Positions 41,399 to 49,491 of a stretch of 64,000 nt of DNA are shown here, piece after piece. Each line of letters starts with the position of its first letter. Positions within the stretch are counted from its first letter, which is position 1. The notes under the pieces are model-generated. The model saw nothing but the letters and a program-made list of their open reading frames with translations, made no database searches and was not told the DNA's origin. The position numbers were made by a program, and so were the translations under genes. The DNA is from PNAI01 sp035574295 (lineage in GTDB: Bacteria; Pseudomonadota; Alphaproteobacteria; Rhizobiales; Xanthobacteraceae). The stretch is taken from positions 1 to 64,000 of the forward strand of contig DATLYX010000130.1 in the NCBI GenBank assembly GCA_035574295.1. Reading direction: 5' to 3'.

Positions 41399-43072
41399 CT
41401 ACAGGTTCTTCTTCGCCGACGGCAGGACGGCCGGCTTGCGCGCCATATCCAGCGTCGGCCAGCGTGCCTCGACGGGCAGCCCGCGCATGTCCTTGACCAC
41501 CCCGATCACGACCCCCATGCGCTCGATGGCGACGATGGTCTTGCCGAGCATGGCGCGATCGCAGTCCATCTGCGTCGGCGCGATGAAGAAGTCGGCGCGA
41601 TCCCAGTCGGCGGAATATTGCAGCGGCGGATGCGCCTCCTTCTCAAACGGCAACCGTTCCCCGCACACCGCGACGGTGAAGGTCTTGCCGGGCTCGGTGT
41701 TGGTGCGCGCGATAAAGGCTTCCAGGCCGTCCACGGCCTCATTCATGATGTTGACCCAGTAGTCGCCTTCGTAGTTGCGCAGTGCGCCTTCGAGGCCGCC
41801 GACGATGCGGTTGTAGAACATGTATTCGTAGGGATGCAGGCGCATGAGCGTGGCTCCATCCCAGGCAAACCAGGCGCTGATCCCCGCCAGCGATGCCGTG
41901 GCCAGCACGCGCGCGCGCGATGCGAGCCAGTCCACAAGGCCGTCGAAGCCCAATCCCGCAAGCACGGCAAGCGGCGGCACCACGAACAGAAAATGCCGCA
42001 TTCCGGTAAATGCCGGACCCTGCGCGATCACCTGACACAACACCGGAAAGACGGCGATGAGCGCGATGAAAAGCGTCTCTTGCCGGCGCTGCAGAGCGCG
42101 CGCGGCGGTGAATTTGCCGGCACCGCCGAGCGCAAACAGCAGGCCCAGCGCGGCGCCGAAGAGAACGGCGAGCGGCAGCTTGATGGCCAAATAGACCGGA
42201 ACGTACCAGCGCGGCACCTCGCTCATGATGTAGCTTTTGCCGAACAGCATGGTGCGGATCGGGTACTGGAAATGCGCAAAGGCGAACAGCGCGCGCACCG
42301 GATTGAACAAATCCTGCGCCGCCCAGGGCCAGGATGCGATCATGATCGCATAGGCGAGCACCATCGCGGGAATGAAGGCAACGGCGGAACGCCATACAAA
42401 GCGCAGGGTCGCGGCGTTCGCAGGCCGAGGCGCATACAGCGCGACGGCCACCGGCACATACACCAGCAGCAACAGCCCCATGGCGCGCAGGCCCAAGGCG
42501 GCGCCGAGCAGCGCGCCGAAACCGAGCACGTGGACAAGCCGCGGCCGCGGCAGATCGCGCGCCAGGCGGAGGAGAAAATAGGTGGCGCCGATCGCGGCGG
42601 CGGCGAACGGAATGTCCTTGGTGTGATTGAACATGCCGCCGAAGTACGGGCCGCAGACCGCAAGCGCTACAGCGGCGAAGAGGCCGGCGCGCGGACCGCC
42701 GATCAGCCGCGCGGTCGCCCAGGTGGCGCCAATTCCGCTAACGCCGATCAACGCGCACAGCACGTGGCGGACGACGTAGGGATCCACCGGCAGCGCGCGA
42801 CTGAGCAGGACGGCGACGATGTCGAACAGACCGCCGTACAAATAAAGATTGCGGAACTCGAACACCCGCGTGTCGGTAAAGCCGCTGGCGTAGTAGGCCA
42901 GGATCAGCTCGCCGTAACGGTGCTGCACCTCTTCATCGTTGGAAATCGCATAGTCGCGGAAAAGCAGGAGCGTTCCCACCGCCAGTCCCGCAAGCAGCAG
43001 CGCGGATGCCAGATCGAACGGGTCGAAGCGCGTGCAACGCGCGCGAAGAGAAAGGGTGGGCCGGCTCAGCAT
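41399..43072 (-). CDS. Glycosyltransferase family 39-like membrane protein
   Basis: The 557-residue protein has about 10-12 membrane helices in the first 420 residues and a periplasmic C-terminal part. The loop after helix 1 holds ISNDEEVQHRYGE, with the paired acidic residues typical of GT-C (ArnT/PMT/GT39) enzymes that take sugars from polyprenyl phosphate. MFNHTKDIPFAAAA and HFLFVVPPLAVLAG are further family-like segments. It probably adds a sugar to an envelope lipid or protein; the acceptor is not evident. It is monocistronic. Confidence 0.75.
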   Translation of the reverse strand: MLSRPTLSLRARCTRFDPFDLASALLLAGLAVGTLLLFRDYAISNDEEVQHRYGELILAYYASGFTDTRVFEFRNLYLYGGLFDIVAVLLSRALPVDPYVVRHVLCALIGVSGIGATWATARLIGGPRAGLFAAVALAVCGPYFGGMFNHTKDIPFAAAAIGATYFLLRLARDLPRPRLVHVLGFGALLGAALGLRAMGLLLLVYVPVAVALYAPRPANAATLRFVWRSAVAFIPAMVLAYAIMIASWPWAAQDLFNPVRALFAFAHFQYPIRTMLFGKSYIMSEVPRWYVPVYLAIKLPLAVLFGAALGLLFALGGAGKFTAARALQRRQETLFIALIAVFPVLCQVIAQGPAFTGMRHFLFVVPPLAVLAGLGFDGLVDWLASRARVLATASLAGISAWFAWDGATLMRLHPYEYMFYNRIVGGLEGALRNYEGDYWVNIMNEAVDGLEAFIARTNTEPGKTFTVAVCGERLPFEKEAHPPLQYSADWDRADFFIAPTQMDCDRAMLGKTIVAIERMGVVIGVVKDMRGLPVEARWPTLDMARKPAVLPSAKKNL

Positions 43073-43399
43073 CCGTGGGATCGTAAAATCGCCGCGTGTT
43101 GAATTTGTGGGCAGTCAGCGGATTTGTCACGCTGCAATCGCACAATCGATTTGACGGAACGCGAACCGGCCGGGCGTGTTAACGCTGCGTTTGCGGGCAA
43201 GATCCGCGCGGCGGTCAACGTCCGATGAACCGATGTTCAGACTCGCCGGGTTTAAGCGAAAGAGCGACGAGAGGCCGCATCGGAAAACAAGCTCGCGTCG
43301 GCGTTGCGCGCTTTCTAAAATGACCACACTTAATGATGCCAGGACGAATGATGCCAGGATGATGGCGGGACGGCGGAACACTTCGGGTGCGAGACAGGC
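43073..43399. other. Gene-free divergent region with a 13-base direct repeat
   Basis: Between the glycosyltransferase and PAN-protein genes no coding frame is convincing. aatgatgccagga occurs at 43332-43344 and 43347-43359 (15-base spacing), 41-68 bases before the PAN-gene start, where a regulator could bind. The rest presumably contains the two divergent promoters. Confidence 0.4.
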
Positions 43400-43939
43400 A
43401 TGATACGCTGGCTGGCGGTGATTGCAGGTTGTGCGCTGTTTGCCGCGGCGTCGGTCGAGGCGCGTGCGCAGGCCGGCTTCGATCGCTGGGGCGGCGATTA
43501 TGCGCACTTCGTGGTTCCGTCCGGCGACCCGCGGGTCTGCGCGGAACGCTGCGATCGCGAGGCGCGCTGCCGCGCTTGGACGTTCTCCTACCCGCGCACG
43601 GCGGGCGCCAACGCCATCTGCTGGCTCAAGAGCGAGGTGCGGCCGCTGGTCGCCAATCCCTGCTGCGTGTCCGGCGTGAAGGGGGGCAGCGTGGCCGAGC
43701 CGGTCACGGAATCCTTCGAATATTCCATCGACCGCTACGGCGGCGACTACCGCGACTTCGAGCTTCCGTCGGACCCGACCGGGAGAGCGTGCAAGGAGGC
43801 GTGCGAACGCGAAGAACGCTGCCGCACCTGGACCTATGTGCGGCCGGGCTACCTCGGCCCGTCGGCGCGCTGCTATCTGAAGGAACGCATCACCGCGCCG
43901 CGGCGCAAGCCGTGCTGCATCTCGGGCGTGGTGCGGTAG
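43400..43939 (+). CDS. Secreted protein with two PAN/Apple domains
   Basis: The 179-residue protein has a Sec signal peptide (MIRWLAVIAGCALFAAASVEARAQ minus the last residues, cleavage around 24). Two similar modules follow: FDRWGGDYAHFVVPSGDPRVC to PCCVSGV (about 27-94) and IDRYGGDYRDFELPSDPTG to PCCISGV (about 109-177). Each has CAERC/CKEAC, a CRAWT/CRTWT core and a C-terminal CC pair, which is the PAN_4 pattern. PAN domains bind proteins or carbohydrates, so it likely acts in the periplasm or outside the cell. The internal duplication is clear. Confidence 0.82.
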   Translation: MIRWLAVIAGCALFAAASVEARAQAGFDRWGGDYAHFVVPSGDPRVCAERCDREARCRAWTFSYPRTAGANAICWLKSEVRPLVANPCCVSGVKGGSVAEPVTESFEYSIDRYGGDYRDFELPSDPTGRACKEACEREERCRTWTYVRPGYLGPSARCYLKERITAPRRKPCCISGVVR

Positions 43940-44061
43940 GGCGGCGCGCGCTGAATTCAGCATGCCACATTCCACATGCGACCTCGTGCCGCGAGGCGCC
44001 GTTCGTGCCTGAAGGACGACGGAGCAAGGTTTGTCGTTTGCGATGTGAGTTGCCGAAAACA

Positions 44062-44812
44062 CGTCCCGGATGCGGTGCAGCGCGAGCGTATTTCTACGTC
44101 CCTACGTCCCGGATGCGGTGCAGCGTGCAGCGCCGAAGGCGCGGAGCGGTGCACCGCTGCTCCGGGACCGTTGCGGACTCGGAGCTTGTAACGGTCCCGG
44201 GTCTGCAGCGCACCGCTCCGCTTCGCTTCGCGCTGCGCTGCGCCCGGGACACGGGTGGGGTGCACAGCGTTGCATTCAACCGCACGTCCAACCGCATGTC
44301 CCGGATGCGGTGCAGCGTGCAGCGAAGCGGAGCGCTGCACCGCTGATCCGGGACCGTTGCGGATTCGGAGTTTGTGACGGTCCCGGGTCTGCAGCGCACC
44401 GCTCCGCTTCGCTCCGCGCTGCGCTGCGCCCGGGACACGAGTGGGGTGCACAGCGTTGCATTCAACCGCACGTCCAACCGCAGGTCCCGGATGCGGTGCA
44501 GCGCGAGCGTATTTCTACGTCCCTACGTCCCGGATGCGGTGCAGCGTGAAGCGAAGCGGAACGGTGCACCGCTGATCCGGGACCGCCAAAGACAAGGCCT
44601 CGCTTCGTCCCGGATGCAATGCACCGCTGATCCGGGACCGTTGCGGACCCGGAGCTTGTAACGGTCCCGGGTCTGCAGCGCACCGCTCCGCTTCGCTTCG
44701 CGCTGCGCTGCGCCCGGGACACGAGTAGGGTGCACAACGTTGCGCGTAACGGTCCCGGGTCAGCAGCGCAGCACTCCGCTTCCTTCGCGCTGCGCTGCGC
44801 CCGGGACACGTT
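44062..44812. repeat. Array of GTCCCGG-type palindromic repeats
   Basis: About 750 bases between convergent genes consist of two palindromic units. Unit B (gtcccgggtctgcagcgc...ctgcgcccgggac, about 58 bases) occurs at 44193, 44379, 44663 and 44751. Unit A (gtcccggatgcggtgcagcg ... tgcaccgctgatccgggac) occurs several times between. The blocks 44150-44320 and 44336-44506 are near-identical with a 186-base period, and 65 bases at 44063-44127 recur exactly at 44484-44548. Related copies lie at 4.5 kb and, degenerate, at 2.8 and 3.7 kb. It behaves like a REP/BIME-type cluster; frames inside it are not genes. Confidence 0.85.
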
Positions 44813-44870
44813 TCAAGCTGAATTCTTCACGCTCCGGTGCGTGAGCGATCCGTGATTCACGCGCGGCCGG

Positions 44871-46286
44871 TCACGCGGTGCCGCCGACTGTGATCTTGTC
44901 CATGCGCAGCGTGGGCTGGCCGACGCCCACGGGCACGCCCTGGCCGTTCTTGCCGCAGGTGCCGATGCCGGTGTCGAGCGACAAGTCGTTGCCGATCATG
45001 GTGACGCGGTGCAGGTCGGTCGGGCCGTTGCCGATCAGCATGGCGCCCTTTAGCGGTGGCCCAAGTTTTCCGTTCTCGATCCTGTAGGCCTCTGTCACCT
45101 GAAACACGTATTTGCCCGAGGTGATGTCCACCTGGCCACCGCCGAAATGCACCGCGTAGATGCCGTTCTTCACCGAGGCGATGATCTCCGCGGGATCGTG
45201 GCTGCCGGCGAGCATATAGGTGTTGGTCATGCGCGGCATGGGCACGTGAGCGTAGCTCTCACGGCGGCCGTTGCCGGTCGGCCGCATGTTCATGAGCCGC
45301 GCGTTCTGGCGATCCTGCATGTAGCCGACGAGAATGCCGTCCTCGATCAGCACTGTGCGGTTGGTGGGCGTGCCTTCGTCGTCGATGGAGAGCGAGCCGC
45401 GGCGGTTGGTAATGGTGCCGTCGTCCACCACGGTGACGCCCTTGGCGGCGACCTTCTGGCCCATCAGGCCGGCGAAGGCGGAGGTCTGTTTGCGGTTGAA
45501 ATCGCCTTCCAGGCCGTGGCCGACCGCCTCGTGCAGCATCACGCCGGGCCAGCCGGGACCGAGGACCACGTCCATTTCGCCGGCGGGCGCGGGAATCGAT
45601 TCGAGATTGATGAGCGCCTGACGCACGGCTTCATCGACAGCGTGGTGCCAACGCGCCTCGGCAATGAACTCGCCGTAGCCCTGGCGGCCGCCGTAGCCGT
45701 AGCTGCCGACCTCCTGCCGGTCACCCTGGCCGGCGACCACCGACACATTGACGCGCACGAGCGGCCGGATGTCGCGGTAAGTCTCGCCGTCGGGACGCAC
45801 AATCTCCACCACCTGCCAGGAGGCGGCGATGCTCGCCGTCACTTGGCGCACGCGCGCGTCCTTGGCGCGCGCATAGGCGTCGATCGCCTGCAACAGCTTC
45901 ACCTTGGCCTCGAAGGCGGGCGCGGCGAGGGGATTCTCGTCGCCGTAGAGTTTTGTGTTGGTGCGCGGCGGGGCGTCGGCATAGGTGCCGGAATAGCCGC
46001 CCTTCACCGCGCGCACGGCCTCGGCGGCGCGGGCGATCGCGGCCTCGGAAATGTCGGAGGCGTGGGCGTAGCCGACCGACTCGTCCTTGACCGCGCGCAG
46101 GCCGAAGCCTTGCGTGGTGTCGTACGTCGCCTGTTTGAGGCGACCGTTGTCGAACACGAGCACCTCGGCCTGCCGGTATTCGAGGAACAGTTCGCCGTCG
46201 TCGGCGCCTTGGAGGCCGCGCGCGATCAGGCGGTTGATGCGCGCCCGGTCTAGGCCGGCACGGTCAAGGAGGGAGGTCTCGGACAT
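44871..46286 (-). CDS. tldD: Metalloprotease TldD
   Basis: The 471-residue protein is the TldD half of the TldD/TldE protease, which in E. coli matures microcin B17 and degrades CcdA. The zinc motif HEAVGHGLEGD near residue 254 is the modified HExxxH, and GTCGKNGQGVPVGVGQPTLR near the C-terminus supplies the Cys-containing end seen in TldD. The N-terminus ELFLEYRQAEVLVFDNGR is typical. Length is normal. tldE is not in the window, as is common. It is monocistronic and convergent with the repeat array. Confidence 0.95.
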   Translation of the reverse strand: MSETSLLDRAGLDRARINRLIARGLQGADDGELFLEYRQAEVLVFDNGRLKQATYDTTQGFGLRAVKDESVGYAHASDISEAAIARAAEAVRAVKGGYSGTYADAPPRTNTKLYGDENPLAAPAFEAKVKLLQAIDAYARAKDARVRQVTASIAASWQVVEIVRPDGETYRDIRPLVRVNVSVVAGQGDRQEVGSYGYGGRQGYGEFIAEARWHHAVDEAVRQALINLESIPAPAGEMDVVLGPGWPGVMLHEAVGHGLEGDFNRKQTSAFAGLMGQKVAAKGVTVVDDGTITNRRGSLSIDDEGTPTNRTVLIEDGILVGYMQDRQNARLMNMRPTGNGRRESYAHVPMPRMTNTYMLAGSHDPAEIIASVKNGIYAVHFGGGQVDITSGKYVFQVTEAYRIENGKLGPPLKGAMLIGNGPTDLHRVTMIGNDLSLDTGIGTCGKNGQGVPVGVGQPTLRMDKITVGGTA

Positions 46287-46473
46287 GGCAGGGCTCCGAA
46301 TGGTTCACCAGAAGATAGTGCGGGAATAGCGTGGATGCGAGTGGGCGATGAACGTCCGCCTCAAGCGAATCTTCGATGGTTTCTCCGGGGAGGGGCGAGC
46401 AGACGGATGGAATCGGCCGCGAGGCCGTCATCCGACCGGCAGCCGATCTCTCGATATCCCGGACACTTTCAAT

Positions 46474-46956
46474 TCAACATCTGATGCCCTGGGGGAAACA
46501 GCCGCAGTAGCCGTTCGCGGTCCGACAACAGACCTGGTCGGATCTGCATTTCGAGCAGTCGCATCGTCCTTGGGCGAAGGCGGGATCCGAGCGCGCCGCC
46601 AGGGCGGTTGCGACCGCAGCATAGGCCGCCATACGCACAAAATCGACGGCAAACTGCCGGCGACTGAACGGTGCGGATGTCTCCCGAGCCGGCAGTTCCA
46701 GGGACGGATTGATAATTCTAGCGCGCGGACCAGCCATCACCATCCGCAAGGCGAAGGCGGCAACATGCGCGAGCCAAAGTGCCGTCAAGCCGAGCGCGGC
46801 TGCCAGCACGAAGGCTGTGATCCAAGACATTCCGATGACGGCCATCGAGACAAAAGCAACGACCCAAGCTCCCATTGCCGCCAGGAAGGCCTTGCGCATG
46901 CATCTTGGACAACGACCGAGCGCGCGACTGCAGACATTGACGAATGCTCGGAACAT
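46474..46956 (-). CDS. Membrane protein with Tat-like motif and cysteine-rich tail
   Basis: The 160-residue product has three parts. Residues 1-75 hold GRCPRCMRK (Cys 16, 19) and two membrane helices, resembling the little-known DUF3624 family by the CxRCM motif (a weak, from-memory match). Residues 98-129 look like a twin-arginine signal (SRRQF, a hydrophobic run, DPAFAQ). The last 30 residues contain 8 cysteines in the pattern CxCx2Cx5CCx6CxCx5C, ending at the terminal Cys. Start ATG 46956 is chosen because similarity and helices begin there. The function is unknown; the tail may bind a metal or form disulfides in the periplasm. Confidence 0.55.
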   Translation of the reverse strand: MFRAFVNVCSRALGRCPRCMRKAFLAAMGAWVVAFVSMAVIGMSWITAFVLAAALGLTALWLAHVAAFALRMVMAGPRARIINPSLELPARETSAPFSRRQFAVDFVRMAAYAAVATALAARSDPAFAQGRCDCSKCRSDQVCCRTANGYCGCFPQGIRC

Positions 46957-47029
46957 TTGCGTTTGTCCTTGTCGGTCAGGGCCGTCAGCATCCCGAATAA
47001 TGTCTAATGTTACCACGAGGCAAGCTCGC

Positions 47030-47563
47030 TCACTGCCCCTCGGGCGGCACCTCGTAGCCGGAGTCCTCGATCGAGCCGGCGCCCATCCAGCCCCAGACCA
47101 GCACCACGTCCTCGTCGGAAGTGTTGTTGAATCCGTGCCAGACCCCGCGCGGCGAATAGACCACGTCGCCTTCCACCGCCGGCTCCTCGCCCAAGTCGGT
47201 GTAGATGTGGCCGCGGCCTTTGAGCACGATGAAGAACTCGTCGCAGTTGCGATGCAGGTGGCGCTCATGCCGCGCGCCGGGTTTCAGAACGGTCCAGCCG
47301 ACGACGTGATTGGCGCCGGCGGATTTCTTGTCGATCAAGAACTGCACCTGCATGTCCACCCAGCCGTCCTTGCGCTGCAGGCCCTCGACCATGGGCACGT
47401 TGCGGCGATTGGTGCGGTACATGACCGCGCCTTCGCGGGCAGTGCCTTGCTTTGCCTCTTCCATTCCGGTCTTTACCTCCTCGGCCATGGATTTGACGTT
47501 TGCGGCGGTCCGCTTCAGCGCCTTGGCCAATGCGGCGCCGATCTGTTCGGCTTTCGACGTCAT
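47030..47563 (-). CDS. Cupin domain protein
   Basis: The 177-residue protein has a single cupin barrel in its second half. Motif 1 is HERHLHRNCDEFFIVLKGRG (around residues 98-117, with HxH and E ligands), and motif 2 is DVVYSPRGVWHGFNN near 133-147. The first 45 residues are an Ala/Lys-rich helix. It should bind a divalent metal; such stand-alone cupins act as dioxygenases, isomerases or binding proteins. The ATG overlaps the stop of the upstream dehydrogenase gene by 4 bases, so the two are translationally coupled and probably share a substrate pathway. Confidence 0.8.
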   Translation of the reverse strand: MTSKAEQIGAALAKALKRTAANVKSMAEEVKTGMEEAKQGTAREGAVMYRTNRRNVPMVEGLQRKDGWVDMQVQFLIDKKSAGANHVVGWTVLKPGARHERHLHRNCDEFFIVLKGRGHIYTDLGEEPAVEGDVVYSPRGVWHGFNNTSDEDVVLVWGWMGAGSIEDSGYEVPPEGQ

Positions 47564-48441
47564 GGCTGTCCTCCCAAGCGGCGATAAACCTGATGCGCGA
47601 CGACGAAATCGTGGTGGTCGAGCCCCATGCCGCGGCAGGCGTTCATCATCTCGTTGGCGGCGGCGGCGAGCGGCACCGGGCTGCCGAGCTTGCGGCCCAA
47701 TTCGAGCGCGAGCAGCATGTCCTTCTGCTGCAAGGTGACGTCGGCGAGCGGCACCGCGGGCATCTTGCCCTCCAGGATGAACGGGCCGCGATAGCCGAGC
47801 ACCGGCGAAGCCGCCACGCTTTTCAGCACCGCATCGAGCGCCACCTCGCGCGCGACGCCGCCCTTCTCGGCCAGCGCCACCGCCTCACCGAAGGCGATCA
47901 CCTCCACCATGAGCAACAGATTCACGGCGATCTTCATCTGGCAGGCGAGCCCGTTGCCGCCGATGTGGGTGATTTTCGGGCCGATCGCGAGCAGCACCGG
48001 CTTGACGCGCTCATAGGCGGCCTTGTCGCCGCCCACCATCAGCGAGGCGTTGCCCTGCTTGACGGTGACGGGGCTTCCCGAGATCGGCGCGTCGAGCATG
48101 ATCGCGCCCGCCTGCGCGAACTCGGCGGCAATGCTGCGACTTGCGTCCGGCGCGATGGTGCTCATGTCGATGAACACGCCGCCCTTGCGCAGGCCCGCCA
48201 CCACGCCGTCCGGCCCGAGCGCCACCGCGCGCACGGCCTCGGCGTCGGTGACGATGCAGAACACGATCTCGGACGTTTCTGCGACCGCGCGCGGCGTCTC
48301 GCCGTAGCGCATGCCGGCCGCAACGAGCGGCGCGGCCTTGGCGCGCGAGCGGTTCCAGCCGGTCACCGTATAGCCGGCCTGCATCAGGCGCGGCACGATC
48401 ACTTCACCCATGGCGCCAAGGCCGATGAATCCAACGTTCAC
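47560..48441 (-). CDS. NAD(P)-dependent beta-hydroxyacid dehydrogenase family protein
   Basis: The 293-residue protein belongs to the 3-hydroxyisobutyrate/tartronate-semialdehyde dehydrogenase family. VNVGFIGLGAMGEVIVPRLM is the N-terminal dinucleotide motif, DAPISGSPVTVKQGNASLMV around residue 115 the substrate-binding signature (usually D-A-P-V-S-G-G), and GNGLACQMKIAVNLLL the region with the catalytic lysine. The PISGSPV wording departs slightly from the common PVSGG. GTG 48441 has GGAG 7 bases upstream; the upstream in-frame extension lies in an intergenic palindrome and is rejected. A coupled cupin gene follows. Confidence 0.85.
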   Translation of the reverse strand: MNVGFIGLGAMGEVIVPRLMQAGYTVTGWNRSRAKAAPLVAAGMRYGETPRAVAETSEIVFCIVTDAEAVRAVALGPDGVVAGLRKGGVFIDMSTIAPDASRSIAAEFAQAGAIMLDAPISGSPVTVKQGNASLMVGGDKAAYERVKPVLLAIGPKITHIGGNGLACQMKIAVNLLLMVEVIAFGEAVALAEKGGVAREVALDAVLKSVAASPVLGYRGPFILEGKMPAVPLADVTLQQKDMLLALELGRKLGSPVPLAAAANEMMNACRGMGLDHHDFVVAHQVYRRLGGQP

Positions 48442-48464
48442 ACTGCGACTCCAAAATTTGCCGG

Positions 48465-48568
48465 TGTCATGTCCCGCACATGCGGGACATCCAGTATCCA
48501 TCGCCTTGGTGATTAAAGCGAGGCCCAGCGATGATACCGGATCGCCCGCGCCGGAGCGGGCGATGACA
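48465..48568. repeat. Intergenic palindromic repeat
   Basis: tgtcat (48465-48470) pairs with atgaca (48563-48568) around two inner hairpins, gtcccgc-acat-gcgggac and atcgcccgc-gccgga-gcgggcgat. It lies between ialB-like and dehydrogenase genes on the same strand and belongs to the gtcat-type intergenic repeats of this window. Confidence 0.6.
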
Positions 48569-48588
48569 TCGCCCAACGTGTCCCAACG

Positions 48589-49086
48589 TCACGGCAGCTT
48601 GTCGAATCCCTCGGCGAAACCTTTGAGGCTGATGGGAAAGCCGATCCCTTCCTCGGGCGTCTGGAAAATGGTGAAGGTCGCCACCTGGCCGTTGCGCAAC
48701 TGGCGCAAGAGATCGTCGCGCAAAATCACCTCGGTGATGCAGCCGATGGGGATGCAGCGCACGAAGCCGGCGCGGCCCACCTCGGTCTGGTCGATCCACA
48801 GGCCGAGCCCGTTGGGCAAGAGCACGCCGGGCGGGGCAATCACCCGCATCAGCCGCACCTTTTGATCCGCGGTGCGCAACACCAGAACGGTGAGCCCGAT
48901 GTTGGGCCGATCCTCCGCGATCACGCTCTGCATCAGGGCGCATTGCTCATGCTGGGCGCCGGGCGGCGTGTCGCATCGGATCTGCCAGTCGTTGTGCACC
49001 GAACGGACCACGCCCTGCGCCATGGCGACGCCGCCCAGCAGGGCAAGCGCGGCGAACACGGCCAGCGCATGTCGGATCACGCCCAT
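48589..49086 (-). CDS. Invasion-associated locus B (IalB) family protein
   Basis: The 165-residue protein has a Sec signal (MGVIRHALAVFAALALLGGVAMAQG, cleavage near 23) and the IalB pattern. NDWQIRCDTPPGAQHEQCAL is the conserved opening with the first cysteine pair, LRVIAPPGVLLP-like RVIAPPGVLLPNGLGLWID follows, and RCIPIGCITEVIL holds the second pair. It ends FPISLKGFAEGFDKL, the typical family C-terminus. It is periplasmic; in Bartonella the founder member is tied to erythrocyte invasion, but free-living Hyphomicrobiales carry many copies with unclear roles. Confidence 0.85.
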   Translation of the reverse strand: MGVIRHALAVFAALALLGGVAMAQGVVRSVHNDWQIRCDTPPGAQHEQCALMQSVIAEDRPNIGLTVLVLRTADQKVRLMRVIAPPGVLLPNGLGLWIDQTEVGRAGFVRCIPIGCITEVILRDDLLRQLRNGQVATFTIFQTPEEGIGFPISLKGFAEGFDKLP

Positions 49087-49491
49087 GACCGGATTTCCTC
49101 GGTTTCGATTCGTCTCAAGCCGCCAATGCCTCCGGGCTCATCCACATGGAATCGAGCTTCACCTACATGGCATGCCCGCCATGTCAAGAACACGGCCCCC
49201 TGCAATCGCATGCAGCCCGCTGTCCCGCGGTGCGCCGAAACTGGCCGCAGAATACCGTCGAAATGGCGGCTATCCTGCGGCGCTTGTTCGCAAATCGGGC
49301 CGGGGCCATATGCATTGCGACGGCAGCAAAATTATGGTTTGAGAGGCGGGGCTTGAACCCTTGCTCGCGCGGGCCCGTCGGGGTCCGCGCCGGCCGCGCC
49401 GAGCGCCTTGCCAGTGGGCGCCGGCCTGCTAAACACCCGGCAGCGCGCGCTCACGCCGCTGTCCGATCGATCGAAGGAGTCAAAAACAACA
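49087..49491. other. Gene-free region upstream of the oxidase operon
   Basis: The 405 bases between IalB and coxB hold no supported gene. A stretch near 49336-49360 (gaggcggggcttgaaccct) recalls a tRNA T-arm but cannot be folded into a tRNA. The region presumably contains the coxB promoter; the aggagt ribosome-binding site lies 11 bases before its ATG. Confidence 0.35.

Noticed and set aside
41204..43102. Plus-strand open frame of 632 codons
   Set aside because: It is antisense to the glycosyltransferase gene, extremely rich in His, Arg and Gln, and without family features; a shadow of GC-rich third codon positions.
43957..44809. Several overlapping frames of 60-160 codons on both strands
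   Set aside because: They lie within the palindromic repeat array and translate repeated DNA (for example PGTVTNSESATV-like strings in several frames); nothing suggests coding.
46287..46473. Possible gene between tldD and the cysteine-rich protein
   Set aside because: Frames here have no ribosome-binding site or recognisable sequence; it is treated as intergenic.
49336..49362. tRNA-like T-arm (gaggcggggcttgaaccct)
   Set aside because: On the reverse strand the loop TTCAAGC has only a three-base stem, and no acceptor, anticodon or D-arm can be placed around it.
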